Positions 42,682-51,150 of a stretch of 64,000 nucleotides of DNA are shown here, piece by piece (position 1 is the first letter of the stretch; the number at the start of each line of letters is the position of its first letter). Below the pieces are notes generated by a model that was not told where the DNA came from, ran no database searches, and saw nothing but the letters and a program-made list of their open reading frames with translations. Source of the DNA: Rhodospirillales bacterium (GTDB taxonomy: Bacteria > Pseudomonadota > Alphaproteobacteria > Rhodospirillales > Casp-alpha2); assembly GCA_017640505.1 (NCBI GenBank), contig JAEPQO010000002.1, positions 124,001-188,000 on the forward strand, read 5' to 3'. Made by a program: the position numbers and the translations under genes.

Positions 42682-44574
42682 ATGAAGCTAGCTGACTATG
42701 TCATCGATTTTCTGGGCGATCAGGGAATCGACAAGGTTTTCGTTTTGTACGGATCGGCGAACGGCCATCTGATCGATGCGTTTACGCGCGCCGAAAAGAC
42801 CGAATACGTGGCAACCATGCACGAACAGGGCGCGGGTTTCGCCGCAGAGTGCTTTGGCCGTGTTAAAGGTATTCCGGGTGCCGCCATTGCGACGTCGGGT
42901 CCGGGGGCACTCAACCTCGTCAACCCGATCGCCAACTGCTTCTATGAATCGGTGCCGTGCATCTTCATTACCGGCAACATCAATTCCCAGTTCATGCGCC
43001 CCGATCCCAGCGTGCGTCAGGTCGGTTTCCAGGAAACCGATGTCGTCTCGATCGTCGAATCGATCACCAAGAACGCGGTCATGATTACCGATCCGAAGGA
43101 CATCCGCTATGAGATGGAAAAAGCCTTCCATCTCGCCAAGGAAGGCCGTCCCGGCCCCTGCGTGATTGATATCCCGATCGACATCCAGAAGGCCGAGATC
43201 GAGCCGGACGAGCTGTTCAGCTTCGATTCAGACGCCGCTCGCGTGCACTATTCGACCGATGTCGTCGATCAACAGGTTGAGCAGTACATCGAGGACCTGA
43301 AAAAAGCCGAACGTCCGACGTTCATCGTCGGCGGCGGCGCGCGCATCGGCAACGCGGTCGATCTGGTCCGAGAAATCGCCGAAGTGGCGATGGTCCCCGC
43401 CTACCCCACCTGGAACGCGCTCGACATCATTACCTCCGATTTCGAGTATTACGGTGGCCGCATCGGCACCTATGGCGGCGCCGGGCGCAATTTCGGCATC
43501 CAGAATTCGGACCTGCTGATGGGCATCGGTTCGCGGATTTCCGGGCGTATCACGGGCGGCAACATTCACACCTTCGCCCGCGAAGCGAAGAAGTACGTCG
43601 TCGACCTCGACAAGGCGCTGCTGCAGCCGCGCCTCCAGCAGGTGCCGTTCGACGTCAACATCCTCTGCGACGTGCGCGACTTCTGCGAGCGTCTGCTGAA
43701 GCGCCTCAAGGAAGAGCGCGCCGCTGGCAACCTGCCGACACACGAAAAGTGGAACGCGCAGTGCCGCGAATGGCGGGTCAAGTACGACCCGGTCCGTCCG
43801 GAAATGTTCGAGGACGGCGCCTACACCCACGACAACAAGGAATACGTGCACCCGTATGCGTTCATGCGGCGCCTTTCCGAGAAGATGAGCCCGAACGACA
43901 TTCTGGTGTGCGACCTCGGTGGGACGTCCGTGGTTGTGGCGCATGCGTTCGAGACCAAGTTCGGCGAGCTTTACCTGACCAACAACGGTAACGCGCCGAT
44001 GGGTTTCTCGATGTGTGCCGCGATGGGGGCCTGGATGGCCGATCCGAGCCGCAACGTGGTCGCCATTATCGGTGACGGCGGCATGATCCTGAACATCCAG
44101 GAACTGCAGACCATGAAGAATTACGGGATGAAGGTGAAGACGTTCATCCTCAACAACCACATCTACGGCATCACCAAGGCGTTCCAGGAAACCAACTTCC
44201 AGGGCCGCTGCGAGGCCTGCGGCCCGGTCGGCTACAACCCGCCGAACTTCGTCAACGTGGCCAAGGGTTTCGACGTGCAGACGTTCGAGATTTCCAAGAA
44301 CGCCGAGATCGACAGCATGATCGACACCGTTATGGCATTCGACGACGGCCCGGTGGTGTGCGACGTCAACATGCACGAATACCACACCTACGAGCCGCGT
44401 ATCTTCGGCTGGTCGACACCTGTCGAGGATATGTACCCGTATCTGCCGCGCGACGAGTTCCGCCAGAACATGTACATCGAGCCGATCGAGGGCTGGGAAA
44501 ATCCGGCGATGCCGGACATCGTCAACCCGAACTCCGCCACGCCGGGTACCGAAGGTACCCGCACCATGGAGTAA
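42682..44574 (+). CDS. Thiamine-diphosphate-dependent enzyme (acetolactate-synthase-like)
   Basis: 630 aa with three domains of the acetolactate synthase/pyruvate decarboxylase fold. Catalytic Glu48 sits in MHEQGAGFAAE; SGPGALNLVNPIANCFYESVP is the usual pyrimidine-domain block; the diphosphate motif GDG (about 463) to NN (about 491) is intact as GDGGMILNIQ...FILNN. The central domain is FAD-type in position but the adenine site is not clear. First gene of the sugar cluster, so it is unlikely to be the valine-pathway enzyme. By analogy with YerE, it could transfer a two-carbon unit from pyruvate to a 4-ketosugar. That is inference. Confidence 0.85.
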   Translation: MKLADYVIDFLGDQGIDKVFVLYGSANGHLIDAFTRAEKTEYVATMHEQGAGFAAECFGRVKGIPGAAIATSGPGALNLVNPIANCFYESVPCIFITGNINSQFMRPDPSVRQVGFQETDVVSIVESITKNAVMITDPKDIRYEMEKAFHLAKEGRPGPCVIDIPIDIQKAEIEPDELFSFDSDAARVHYSTDVVDQQVEQYIEDLKKAERPTFIVGGGARIGNAVDLVREIAEVAMVPAYPTWNALDIITSDFEYYGGRIGTYGGAGRNFGIQNSDLLMGIGSRISGRITGGNIHTFAREAKKYVVDLDKALLQPRLQQVPFDVNILCDVRDFCERLLKRLKEERAAGNLPTHEKWNAQCREWRVKYDPVRPEMFEDGAYTHDNKEYVHPYAFMRRLSEKMSPNDILVCDLGGTSVVVAHAFETKFGELYLTNNGNAPMGFSMCAAMGAWMADPSRNVVAIIGDGGMILNIQELQTMKNYGMKVKTFILNNHIYGITKAFQETNFQGRCEACGPVGYNPPNFVNVAKGFDVQTFEISKNAEIDSMIDTVMAFDDGPVVCDVNMHEYHTYEPRIFGWSTPVEDMYPYLPRDEFRQNMYIEPIEGWENPAMPDIVNPNSATPGTEGTRTME

Positions 44575-44582
44575 GCGGCGCG

Positions 44583-45758
44583 ATGTTCTATCCGCTCGCG
44601 GCGTCCAGCTGGGACGACAAGGAAATCGCCGCCATTCAGCGCATCATCGATGGCGACATGTACACCATGGGGCCGGAGGTGGCCGCCTTCGAAGCCGAAT
44701 TCGCCGCCTACCATGGCAAAAAATACGGCGTCATGGTGAACTCGGGTTCGAGCGCGAACCTGATTGCCGTCGCGGCGCAATTCTTCAAGAAAGACAACCC
44801 CTTGAAGCGCGGTGATGAAGTGATTGTTCCGGCGGTTTCGTGGGCGACGACGTATCATCCGCTGCAGCAGTACGGCCTCAAGCTGAAGATCGTCGATGTC
44901 GAACTCGACACGCTCAACATGGACGTCTCGCAGCTCGAAGATGCGCTATCGCCGGACACCAAGATGCTGGTCGCCGTCTCGATCCTCGGCAATCCGTGCG
45001 AACTCGACGTCATGCGGGCGTTTTGCGACAAGCACGGCCTTGTTTTCATGGAAGACAACTGCGAGAGCCTGGATGCGGAACTGAACGGCAAGAAAGCCGG
45101 TTCGTTCGGCGATGTGAATACGTCGAGCTTCTTCTTCTCGCACCACATCGCGACCATGGAAGGCGGTATGATCGTCACCGACGATCTGGAACTCTGCCAC
45201 ATCATGCGCGCGCTCAGGGCGCACGGCTGGACCCGGGACCTGCCCAAGGACTCGCCCATTTTCGAGAACCGGGACGACGACTTTTTCGAGGCCTACCGCT
45301 TCATCCTGCCGGGCTACAACGTGCGGCCGACCGAAATGGCGGGTGCCATCGGGCGCGAACAACTGAAGAAACTTCCCGGTTTCACGGCGCAGCGGCGCAA
45401 GAACCTGGCGCTGCTCACGGAACTGCTTGGCGGCGATGAACGTTTCATCATCCAGCGTGAAAACGGCGTCCATTCCAGCTTCTGCTTCCCGATCATCCTC
45501 AACCCGGCGATGAACATCGACCGCAAGCGCGTGTTCGATGCGTTGGTGGCCGCGGATATCGGGTACCGGATCATCACCGGCGGCTGCATCCTGCGCCACG
45601 ACGTGATGAAGTTCTACGATTACGAGACCGTCGGCGAGATCGCCAACGCCAACATCGCGCACGACAACGGCTTCTTCTGCGGCAACCACCCGCACGACCT
45701 GGAGCCGCAGATCCGCAAGCTCTACGAAGTGCTGGACGAGGCCGCGCAGCCCGCCTGA
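44583..45758 (+). CDS. DegT/DnrJ-fold PMP-dependent sugar 3-dehydratase (ColD-like)
   Basis: 391 aa from the ATG at 44583 (GGAG upstream, 8 bases after the previous stop). DegT fold with YGVMVNSGSSANL, EDNCESLDAEL for PLP pyridine contact, and SSFFFSHHIATMEGG where aminotransferases have the Schiff-base Lys. The Lys is replaced by His187-His188. ColD (GDP-4-keto-6-deoxymannose 3-dehydratase) uses His at this place, at position 188 as I recall. There is no Cys cluster of the DdhC/E1 type, so it should be the Fe-S-free, glutamate-using form. Predicted to remove the C3 hydroxyl of a 4-ketosugar nucleotide. Confidence 0.85.
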   Translation: MFYPLAASSWDDKEIAAIQRIIDGDMYTMGPEVAAFEAEFAAYHGKKYGVMVNSGSSANLIAVAAQFFKKDNPLKRGDEVIVPAVSWATTYHPLQQYGLKLKIVDVELDTLNMDVSQLEDALSPDTKMLVAVSILGNPCELDVMRAFCDKHGLVFMEDNCESLDAELNGKKAGSFGDVNTSSFFFSHHIATMEGGMIVTDDLELCHIMRALRAHGWTRDLPKDSPIFENRDDDFFEAYRFILPGYNVRPTEMAGAIGREQLKKLPGFTAQRRKNLALLTELLGGDERFIIQRENGVHSSFCFPIILNPAMNIDRKRVFDALVAADIGYRIITGGCILRHDVMKFYDYETVGEIANANIAHDNGFFCGNHPHDLEPQIRKLYEVLDEAAQPA

Positions 45759-45779
45759 CGAATTAGGAAAGGCTCACCC

Positions 45780-46724
45780 ATGAGCGATAAACTGAACATT
45801 CTTGTCACCGGCGGTGCCGGTTATCTGGGGTCCATCATGGTGCCGGCGTTTCTGGACCGGGGGCACCGGGTCACCGTTCTCGACAACTTCATGTTCAAGC
45901 AGAACCCCCTCGCCCATGTCTGCGCCAATCCGGACTTCGACGTGGTGCGCGGCGATGCCCGCGACGAAGGTCTGATCAAGGGATTGATCAAGGACGCCGA
46001 CGTGGTGATCCCGCTGGCCGCCCTTGTCGGCGCGCCGCTCTGCAACAACGACCAGCTCGGCACCACGAGCATCAACCGCGACGCGGTCTTGATGCTGACC
46101 GAGCTGCTGTCCAAGGATCAGCGGATCCTGATGCCGATCACCAATTCCGGCTACGGTATCGGTGAAAAAGGAAAATTCTGTACCGAGGAGACGCCGCTCC
46201 GGCCGATCTCGCTCTACGGCACGACCAAGGTCGAAGCCGAGGCCGCCGTGCTTGAGCGTGGCAACGCGATCAGCTTCCGGCTCGCCACCGTGTTCGGCAT
46301 GGCACCGCGCTTCCGGCTCGATCTGCTGGTCAACGATTTCGTCTATCGCGCCGTCAACGACCGCGCGGTGGTGCTGTTCGAAGCCGACTTCAAGCGCAAC
46401 TACATCCACATCCGCGACGTGGCACGTGCCTTTATCCACGGCCTAGAGAACTTCGAGAGCATGAAGGACGAGCCCTATAACGTCGGCCTTTCGGATGCGA
46501 ACCTGTCCAAGCGCGAGCTTTGCGAGAAGATCCGTGAACATCTGCCGAACTTCGTGTTCATGGAAGCCCCCATCGGCGAAGACCCGGACAAGCGCGACTA
46601 CATCGTCTCGAACGAGAAGATCGAGGCGACCGGCTTCAAGCCTGCCTATTCCCTCGACGACGGGATTGTGGAACTGATCAAGGGCTATCGCATGATCCGC
46701 AACAGCCAGTACGGAAATGTGTGA
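45780..46724 (+). CDS. Extended SDR, NAD-dependent epimerase/reductase
   Basis: 314 aa. NAD motif TGGAGYLG at residues 11-18, ITNSGYGIG for the catalytic Ser position and YGTTK for the Tyr-x-x-x-Lys pair, then RNYIHIRDVARAFIHGL. The TDE motif of 4,6-dehydratases is absent, so it is more likely an epimerase or 4-ketoreductase. Preceded by AGGAAAGG and 21 bases from the dehydratase gene, in the same operon. A role reducing the 4-keto group after deoxygenation or branching is plausible. Confidence 0.85.
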   Translation: MSDKLNILVTGGAGYLGSIMVPAFLDRGHRVTVLDNFMFKQNPLAHVCANPDFDVVRGDARDEGLIKGLIKDADVVIPLAALVGAPLCNNDQLGTTSINRDAVLMLTELLSKDQRILMPITNSGYGIGEKGKFCTEETPLRPISLYGTTKVEAEAAVLERGNAISFRLATVFGMAPRFRLDLLVNDFVYRAVNDRAVVLFEADFKRNYIHIRDVARAFIHGLENFESMKDEPYNVGLSDANLSKRELCEKIREHLPNFVFMEAPIGEDPDKRDYIVSNEKIEATGFKPAYSLDDGIVELIKGYRMIRNSQYGNV

Positions 46725-46798
46725 TCGCCCTGAAGTGGTGACGCTGGCCCGCCGAAGCGGTATAAAATCGCAGTTAAACCGGACTTAACGGAGCCCGA

Positions 46799-48301
46799 AT
46801 GACCTCGACCCGACCCGATCTCGTCCTCGTCAATCCCGGCGGCCGCGAACGCATTTACCAGCAGCTCGGCAACGAGTTGACGGCGATCGAGCCGCCGCTC
46901 TGGTGCCGCCTGATCGGCGGCTACGTGCGCGACAAGGGCCGCGAGATCGTGATCCTGGATTCCGAGGCCGAAAGCATGGGGCCGGAAAGTGTCGCCCAGC
47001 GCATCAAGGAACTGAATCCGAAACTGGTCGCCATGATCGTGTTCGGCCACCAGCCGTCGGCCTCCACGCAGCAGATGGTCGCCGCCGGCGAAACCACGCG
47101 CGTCATCAAGGACGTGACCCCGGATATTCCGGTGATCTTCGTTGGCGGGCACGTCTCCGCGCTTCCGGAGCAGACGCTCAGCGAGGAAGCGGCGGAATAC
47201 GCCTGCAAGGGCGAAGGACCGGAAACGGTAAACGGGTTGCTGGACGCCATCGATGCGGGATCGTCCGATGACGCCTTAAGCGACGTGCCGGGCCTCGTCT
47301 GGATGAAGGACGGCGCTTTCACGATCAATCCGGCGGCGCCGCTGATCAAGGACCTGGACGCGGAACTGCACGGCGACGTGTGGGACCTGTTGCCGATGGA
47401 GAAATACCGCGCCCATAACTGGCAGTGTTTCGGCGAGCTTGAAAACCGGATGCCTTACGCGTCGATCTATACGTCGCTCGGCTGCCCGTTCAAATGCGTG
47501 TTCTGCTGCATCAACGCGCCCTTCGACATCAACCGGTACCGCATGCGCAAGCCCGAGAAGGTGGTCGAGGAAATCGCCATGCTGCGCGAGAAATACGGCG
47601 TGAAGACCTTCAAGATCATCGACGAGATGTTCGTCCTCAACGAACGCCATGTGATGGCCGTCTGCGATGGCATTATCGAGCGCGGCATCACGGACCTGAA
47701 CATCTGGGCCTACGCGCGGGTCGACACCGTGAAACCGCAGATGCTGGAAAAGCTGCGCAAGGCAGGGTTCCAGTGGCTGGCACTGGGCATCGAGTCCGGC
47801 TCCGATCTGGTTCGTGACGGCGCCGACAAGGCCTTCGACCAGGAAGAAATCGTCGGTATCGTCCGCATGATTCAGAAAGCCGGCATCAAGGTCGCCGGGA
47901 ACTTCATCTTCGGCCTGCCCGACGACGATATGGAGAGCATGCAGGCGACACTCGACCTCGCGGTGGAACTCAACTGCGAATACGCCAACTTCTATTCGGC
48001 GATGGCCTATCCCGGCTCGCCGCTCTATGCGATGGCGATCCAGAACGACTGGCCGCTGCCGGAAAGCTGGGCCGGGTATTCGCAGCACAGCTATGACTGC
48101 CGCCCGCTGCCAACGGAAAAGGTCTCCGCGGCCGAGGTGCTTCGTTTCCGCGACCTGGCGTTCCACGAATATTTCGAAGGCAAGCGTTACCTCGACATGG
48201 TGACGCAACAGTTCGGCTGGGACACGCGCAAACATATCGAGGAAATGGCTGAACACCGCCTCAAGCGCCGTCTCGTCGAGGAACTGGAGGCAGCGGAGTG
48301 A
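46799..48301 (+). CDS. B12-binding-domain radical SAM protein
   Basis: 500 aa. The N-terminal Rossmann-like domain (residues 1-135) reads PDLVLVNPGGRE...VAMIVFGHQPSAS...VIFVGGHVSALPE, matching BchE-type cobalamin-binding domains. The radical SAM core has CPFKCVFC (CX3CX2C) near residue 230 and GIESGSD. A C-terminal helical tail follows. Relatives methylate unactivated carbons or phosphinate groups. In the middle of the sugar operon it may C-methylate or rearrange the sugar. Substrate unproven. Confidence 0.85.
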   Translation: MTSTRPDLVLVNPGGRERIYQQLGNELTAIEPPLWCRLIGGYVRDKGREIVILDSEAESMGPESVAQRIKELNPKLVAMIVFGHQPSASTQQMVAAGETTRVIKDVTPDIPVIFVGGHVSALPEQTLSEEAAEYACKGEGPETVNGLLDAIDAGSSDDALSDVPGLVWMKDGAFTINPAAPLIKDLDAELHGDVWDLLPMEKYRAHNWQCFGELENRMPYASIYTSLGCPFKCVFCCINAPFDINRYRMRKPEKVVEEIAMLREKYGVKTFKIIDEMFVLNERHVMAVCDGIIERGITDLNIWAYARVDTVKPQMLEKLRKAGFQWLALGIESGSDLVRDGADKAFDQEEIVGIVRMIQKAGIKVAGNFIFGLPDDDMESMQATLDLAVELNCEYANFYSAMAYPGSPLYAMAIQNDWPLPESWAGYSQHSYDCRPLPTEKVSAAEVLRFRDLAFHEYFEGKRYLDMVTQQFGWDTRKHIEEMAEHRLKRRLVEELEAAE

Positions 48302-48313
48302 CAATGCGGTCCG

Positions 48314-49057
48314 ATGTCTGAGACCGCCCTTTCCAACATCGACGTCGTCGTTCTGGCCGGCGGACTGGGGACGCGCATCCAGCCCGTACTTGGCGATGTG
48401 CCCAAGCTGCTGGCGCCGGTCAACGAGCGCACCTACCTCGATTATCTGCTCGACTGGCTGCAAGGTTTTGGCGCCCGGCGCGTGATCCTCAGCCTTGGTC
48501 ATCAGGCGACGCGTATCGTCGACTATGTGACGGCGATGCCGCGTGACGGTATGGAAATCGTTCCCGTCATCGAAGACGCGCCGCTGGGCACCGCCGGTGC
48601 GCTCCGGCACGTCAGACCGCATGTTCAAACCGGCATTTCACTGGTGATGAATGGCGACAGTTGGATCGATGCCGATCTCGGCATGCTGGTGCAGGCACAC
48701 GAGGCCGAAGGCGCACCGGCGACGCTTCTGTGTGTGCGGGTACCGGACGCCGGGCGTTTCGGACAGATCGAGACCGACTCGGCCGGGCGGATTCGTGCGT
48801 TTCGCGAGAAAGACCCGGATGCCGGCGCCGGCCTGATCAACGCGGGCGTCTATGCGTTCGGGCCGGAAGCTTGGGATTTGCTGGCGGACATGGCGGGCCC
48901 GTCGCTTGAACGTGACGTTTTTCAGACCCTGCCGCCCTCCTCGCTTGCCGCTTACGACGCCGGTGACGTAACTTTTATCGACATCGGCACGCCTGACAGC
49001 CTGGCCCGTGCAGCCCGGGTGATCGGTGGTGCTGCCGCAGACAGGGGGACGACATGA
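48314..49057 (+). CDS. hddC: Sugar nucleotidyltransferase (HddC-like)
   Basis: 247 aa. Pyrophosphorylase signature VVLAGGLGTRIQPVLGDVPKLLAPV, then DAPLGTAGAL and VMNGDSWIDADLG with the metal Asp. Similar in length and layout to D-glycero-alpha-D-manno-heptose 1-phosphate guanylyltransferase. The stop overlaps the ATG of a GHMP kinase gene of HddA type, the usual hddC-hddA pairing, which supports a GDP-heptose route. The base specificity (GTP or CTP) is not readable. Confidence 0.75.
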   Translation: MSETALSNIDVVVLAGGLGTRIQPVLGDVPKLLAPVNERTYLDYLLDWLQGFGARRVILSLGHQATRIVDYVTAMPRDGMEIVPVIEDAPLGTAGALRHVRPHVQTGISLVMNGDSWIDADLGMLVQAHEAEGAPATLLCVRVPDAGRFGQIETDSAGRIRAFREKDPDAGAGLINAGVYAFGPEAWDLLADMAGPSLERDVFQTLPPSSLAAYDAGDVTFIDIGTPDSLARAARVIGGAAADRGTT

Positions 49058-50058
49058 TTATCTGCCGGACACCGTTTCGTGTCTCGCTCTTCGGCGGCGG
49101 AACCGACTACCCGAAATGGTACGAACAGCACGGCGGCGCCGTCCTCGGCTTCGCCATCGACAAGTACTGTTACATCTCGGTCCGGCGCCTGCCGCCGTTC
49201 TTCGAACACAAGCACCGGATCGTCTATTCGGTGGTCGAAAACGTGAAGTCCATCGACGAAATCCAGCACCCGGCCGTCAAGGGCGTGCTGTCGGAACACA
49301 AACCCGACGAAGGCGTGGAAATCCACCACGACGGCGATCTGCCGGCGCGTTCGGGGCTCGGTTCGTCGTCGTCCTTTACCGTCGGCCTGACCAATGCGCT
49401 GGCCGCGTTCAAAGGCAAGATGATTTCCAAGCGCGATCTGGCGCGCGAAGCCATCCGCATCGAACACGAGGTCATCAACGAGAAAGTCGGTTGCCAGGAT
49501 CAGATCTGGGCGGCCTACGGCGGGCTCAACAGGATCGATTTCCTGAAAACCGGCGATTTCGATGTACAGCCGGTGATGGTCGACCGCGACCGCCGCGAAG
49601 ACCTGCAGGACCACCTGCTGCTGGTCTTCACCGGCCTTTCGCGCCTCGCCCCCGTGATGGCGGAAAAGCAGATCGAGAACATCGATGCCCGCGAAAAACA
49701 GCTTTCCGCCATGCATGCCATGGTCGACGAGGCACAGGCGATCTTGGTCGACGAAAACCGCCCGATCACGGACGTCGGCAAGCTGCTGGACCAGTCATGG
49801 CAGCTGAAGCGCGAGCTCGCTGATGGCGTGACGACGCCGCTGGTCGATGAAATCTACGAGGCGGCCATGGGTGCAGGTGCATCCGGCGGCAAGTTGCTTG
49901 GTGCCGGCGGCGGCGGTTTCATGCTGTTCATCGTCGCACCTGAAAAGCAGGCCAAGGTGCGTGCCGCGCTGAAGGATCTGGTATCGGTCAAGATCGGGAT
50001 CGACAACGTCGGTTCCAAGATCGTCGTTTATGAACCGGACGGGCTCGAATACGCCTAG
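49054..50058 (+). CDS. hddA: GHMP kinase (HddA-like heptose 7-phosphate kinase)
   Basis: 334 aa. N-terminus IICRTPFRVSLFGGGTDYPKWYEQHGG is the HddA pattern. The ATP loop is LPARSGLGSSSSFTVGLTNAL near residue 97, and the C-terminal motif is GAGGGGFMLFI. HddA phosphorylates D-glycero-D-manno-heptose 7-phosphate at O1. gmhA is not in the window; the phosphatase step may be done elsewhere or by the monophosphatase-family protein downstream. Confidence 0.8.
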   Translation: MIICRTPFRVSLFGGGTDYPKWYEQHGGAVLGFAIDKYCYISVRRLPPFFEHKHRIVYSVVENVKSIDEIQHPAVKGVLSEHKPDEGVEIHHDGDLPARSGLGSSSSFTVGLTNALAAFKGKMISKRDLAREAIRIEHEVINEKVGCQDQIWAAYGGLNRIDFLKTGDFDVQPVMVDRDRREDLQDHLLLVFTGLSRLAPVMAEKQIENIDAREKQLSAMHAMVDEAQAILVDENRPITDVGKLLDQSWQLKRELADGVTTPLVDEIYEAAMGAGASGGKLLGAGGGGFMLFIVAPEKQAKVRAALKDLVSVKIGIDNVGSKIVVYEPDGLEYA

Positions 50059-50127
50059 GTGCTGCAAACCTTGACACTTTCGTGTCGGCGCGGATATTGA
50101 CGCCATCGACTTTCCGGGGGATCCGAC

Positions 50128-51081
50128 GTGACCGACGCGCGCAATGACAAGAGCATGATTTCGCTGGTGTTTTCGTTTCGCAACGAAGCGGACGTGCTGG
50201 AAGAACTGATCGCGCGGGTCACCAAGATGTTTGCCGGCGTCGGCTGTCCGTACGAGGTCATTTTCGTCAACGACCTCTCCACCGACGATTCGCTCAAGAT
50301 CCTCGAGAAACACGCCGCCGCCAACAAGGCGATCAAGATCATCAACATGTCGCGGAACTTCGGCGTCAGCGAGTGCGTGCTGGCCGGCATGAAGTACGCC
50401 AAGGGCGACGCCATCATCTACATGGACACCGATCTCCAGGATCCGCCCGAGGTCATTCCCGAAATGATCGAAAAATGGCGCGAAGGCGCCGACCTCGTCT
50501 ATACGCGGCGCCTCAGCCGCGACGGCGAGACCGCTTTTCGCCTGTGGGCGACCAAGGTGGCGTACAAGATCATCAATTTCCGTTCCGAGATCGAACTGCC
50601 GATCGAGGCCGGCGATTTTCGGCTGCTGTCGCGCCGGGCCGTCGATAAGCTCCTGACGCTGGAAGAATCACAGCCTTACCTGCGCGGGATCACGCAGTGG
50701 ATCGGTTTCGAACGCGCCGAAGTACCGTATCGCCGCCAGCCGCGTGCCGCCGGCGAAACCCATTTCCCGGGCGTGTTCTCACGCGGTCCCGTGAAGACCT
50801 TCGTCGACGGACTGACGTCGTTTTCCATGTTCCCGCTCCACTTGGTTCTGTATGCCGGGCTTGCTGGCACCGCGTTGGGTGCGGGCGGTCTGGTGCTCAC
50901 CGGTTTGGCCGCATTGATCGGCTGGGGCTGTGCGGTGGCGGGCTGGGTGTTCTTCGCCCTGCTGCTGTGGGGCGGGCTGATGAGTGGTATGGGGATTCTC
51001 GGGCTCTATATTTCGAGGATCTACCGCGATACCCGCAATCGCCCGCTCTATATCGTCAAGGATACCGTCAATTTCGACTGA
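50128..51081 (+). CDS. Family 2 glycosyltransferase, GtrB/ArnC type
   Basis: 317 aa from a GTG at 50128 with GGGGG 7 bases upstream. GT-A fold with SLVFSFRNEADVLEELI, EVIFVNDLSTDDSL and IIYMDTDLQDPPEV (DxD-like), followed by two C-terminal membrane helices (about 228-250 and 262-290). GtrB/ArnC/dolichol-phosphate-mannose-type enzymes load a sugar onto polyprenyl phosphate. It would transfer the sugar made by the cluster to a lipid carrier, which the GT-C-like protein upstream could then use. Confidence 0.88.
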   Translation: MTDARNDKSMISLVFSFRNEADVLEELIARVTKMFAGVGCPYEVIFVNDLSTDDSLKILEKHAAANKAIKIINMSRNFGVSECVLAGMKYAKGDAIIYMDTDLQDPPEVIPEMIEKWREGADLVYTRRLSRDGETAFRLWATKVAYKIINFRSEIELPIEAGDFRLLSRRAVDKLLTLEESQPYLRGITQWIGFERAEVPYRRQPRAAGETHFPGVFSRGPVKTFVDGLTSFSMFPLHLVLYAGLAGTALGAGGLVLTGLAALIGWGCAVAGWVFFALLLWGGLMSGMGILGLYISRIYRDTRNRPLYIVKDTVNFD

Positions 51082-51150
51082 CCGGCCGCGAGGCCGGATT
51101 TCGACTGACTGACCGCGCGGTCAGATTTCGACTGACTGACGTTACGTCAG
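51071..51150. repeat. Three tandem ~27-bp repeats, each ending in a different perfect hairpin
   Basis: Copies at 51071-51097, 51098-51124 and 51125-51150 each begin ATTTCGACTG and end in an inverted repeat: CCGGCC-GCGA-GGCCGG, CTGACCGC-GCGGTCAG and CTGACGT-T-ACGTCAG. The first copy overlaps the 3' end of the glycosyltransferase gene and its stop; the last covers the stop of the convergent phosphatase gene. The hairpin arms differ between copies yet each stays perfectly self-complementary. Confidence 0.75.

Noticed and set aside
42682-44574. Housekeeping acetolactate synthase IlvB
   Set aside because: No ilvN or ilvC follows, and the gene heads a sugar operon; kept as unknown TPP enzyme instead.
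51071-51150. CRISPR array
   Set aside because: Only three short adjacent copies with no spacers and no cas genes; the units are hairpins at gene ends.
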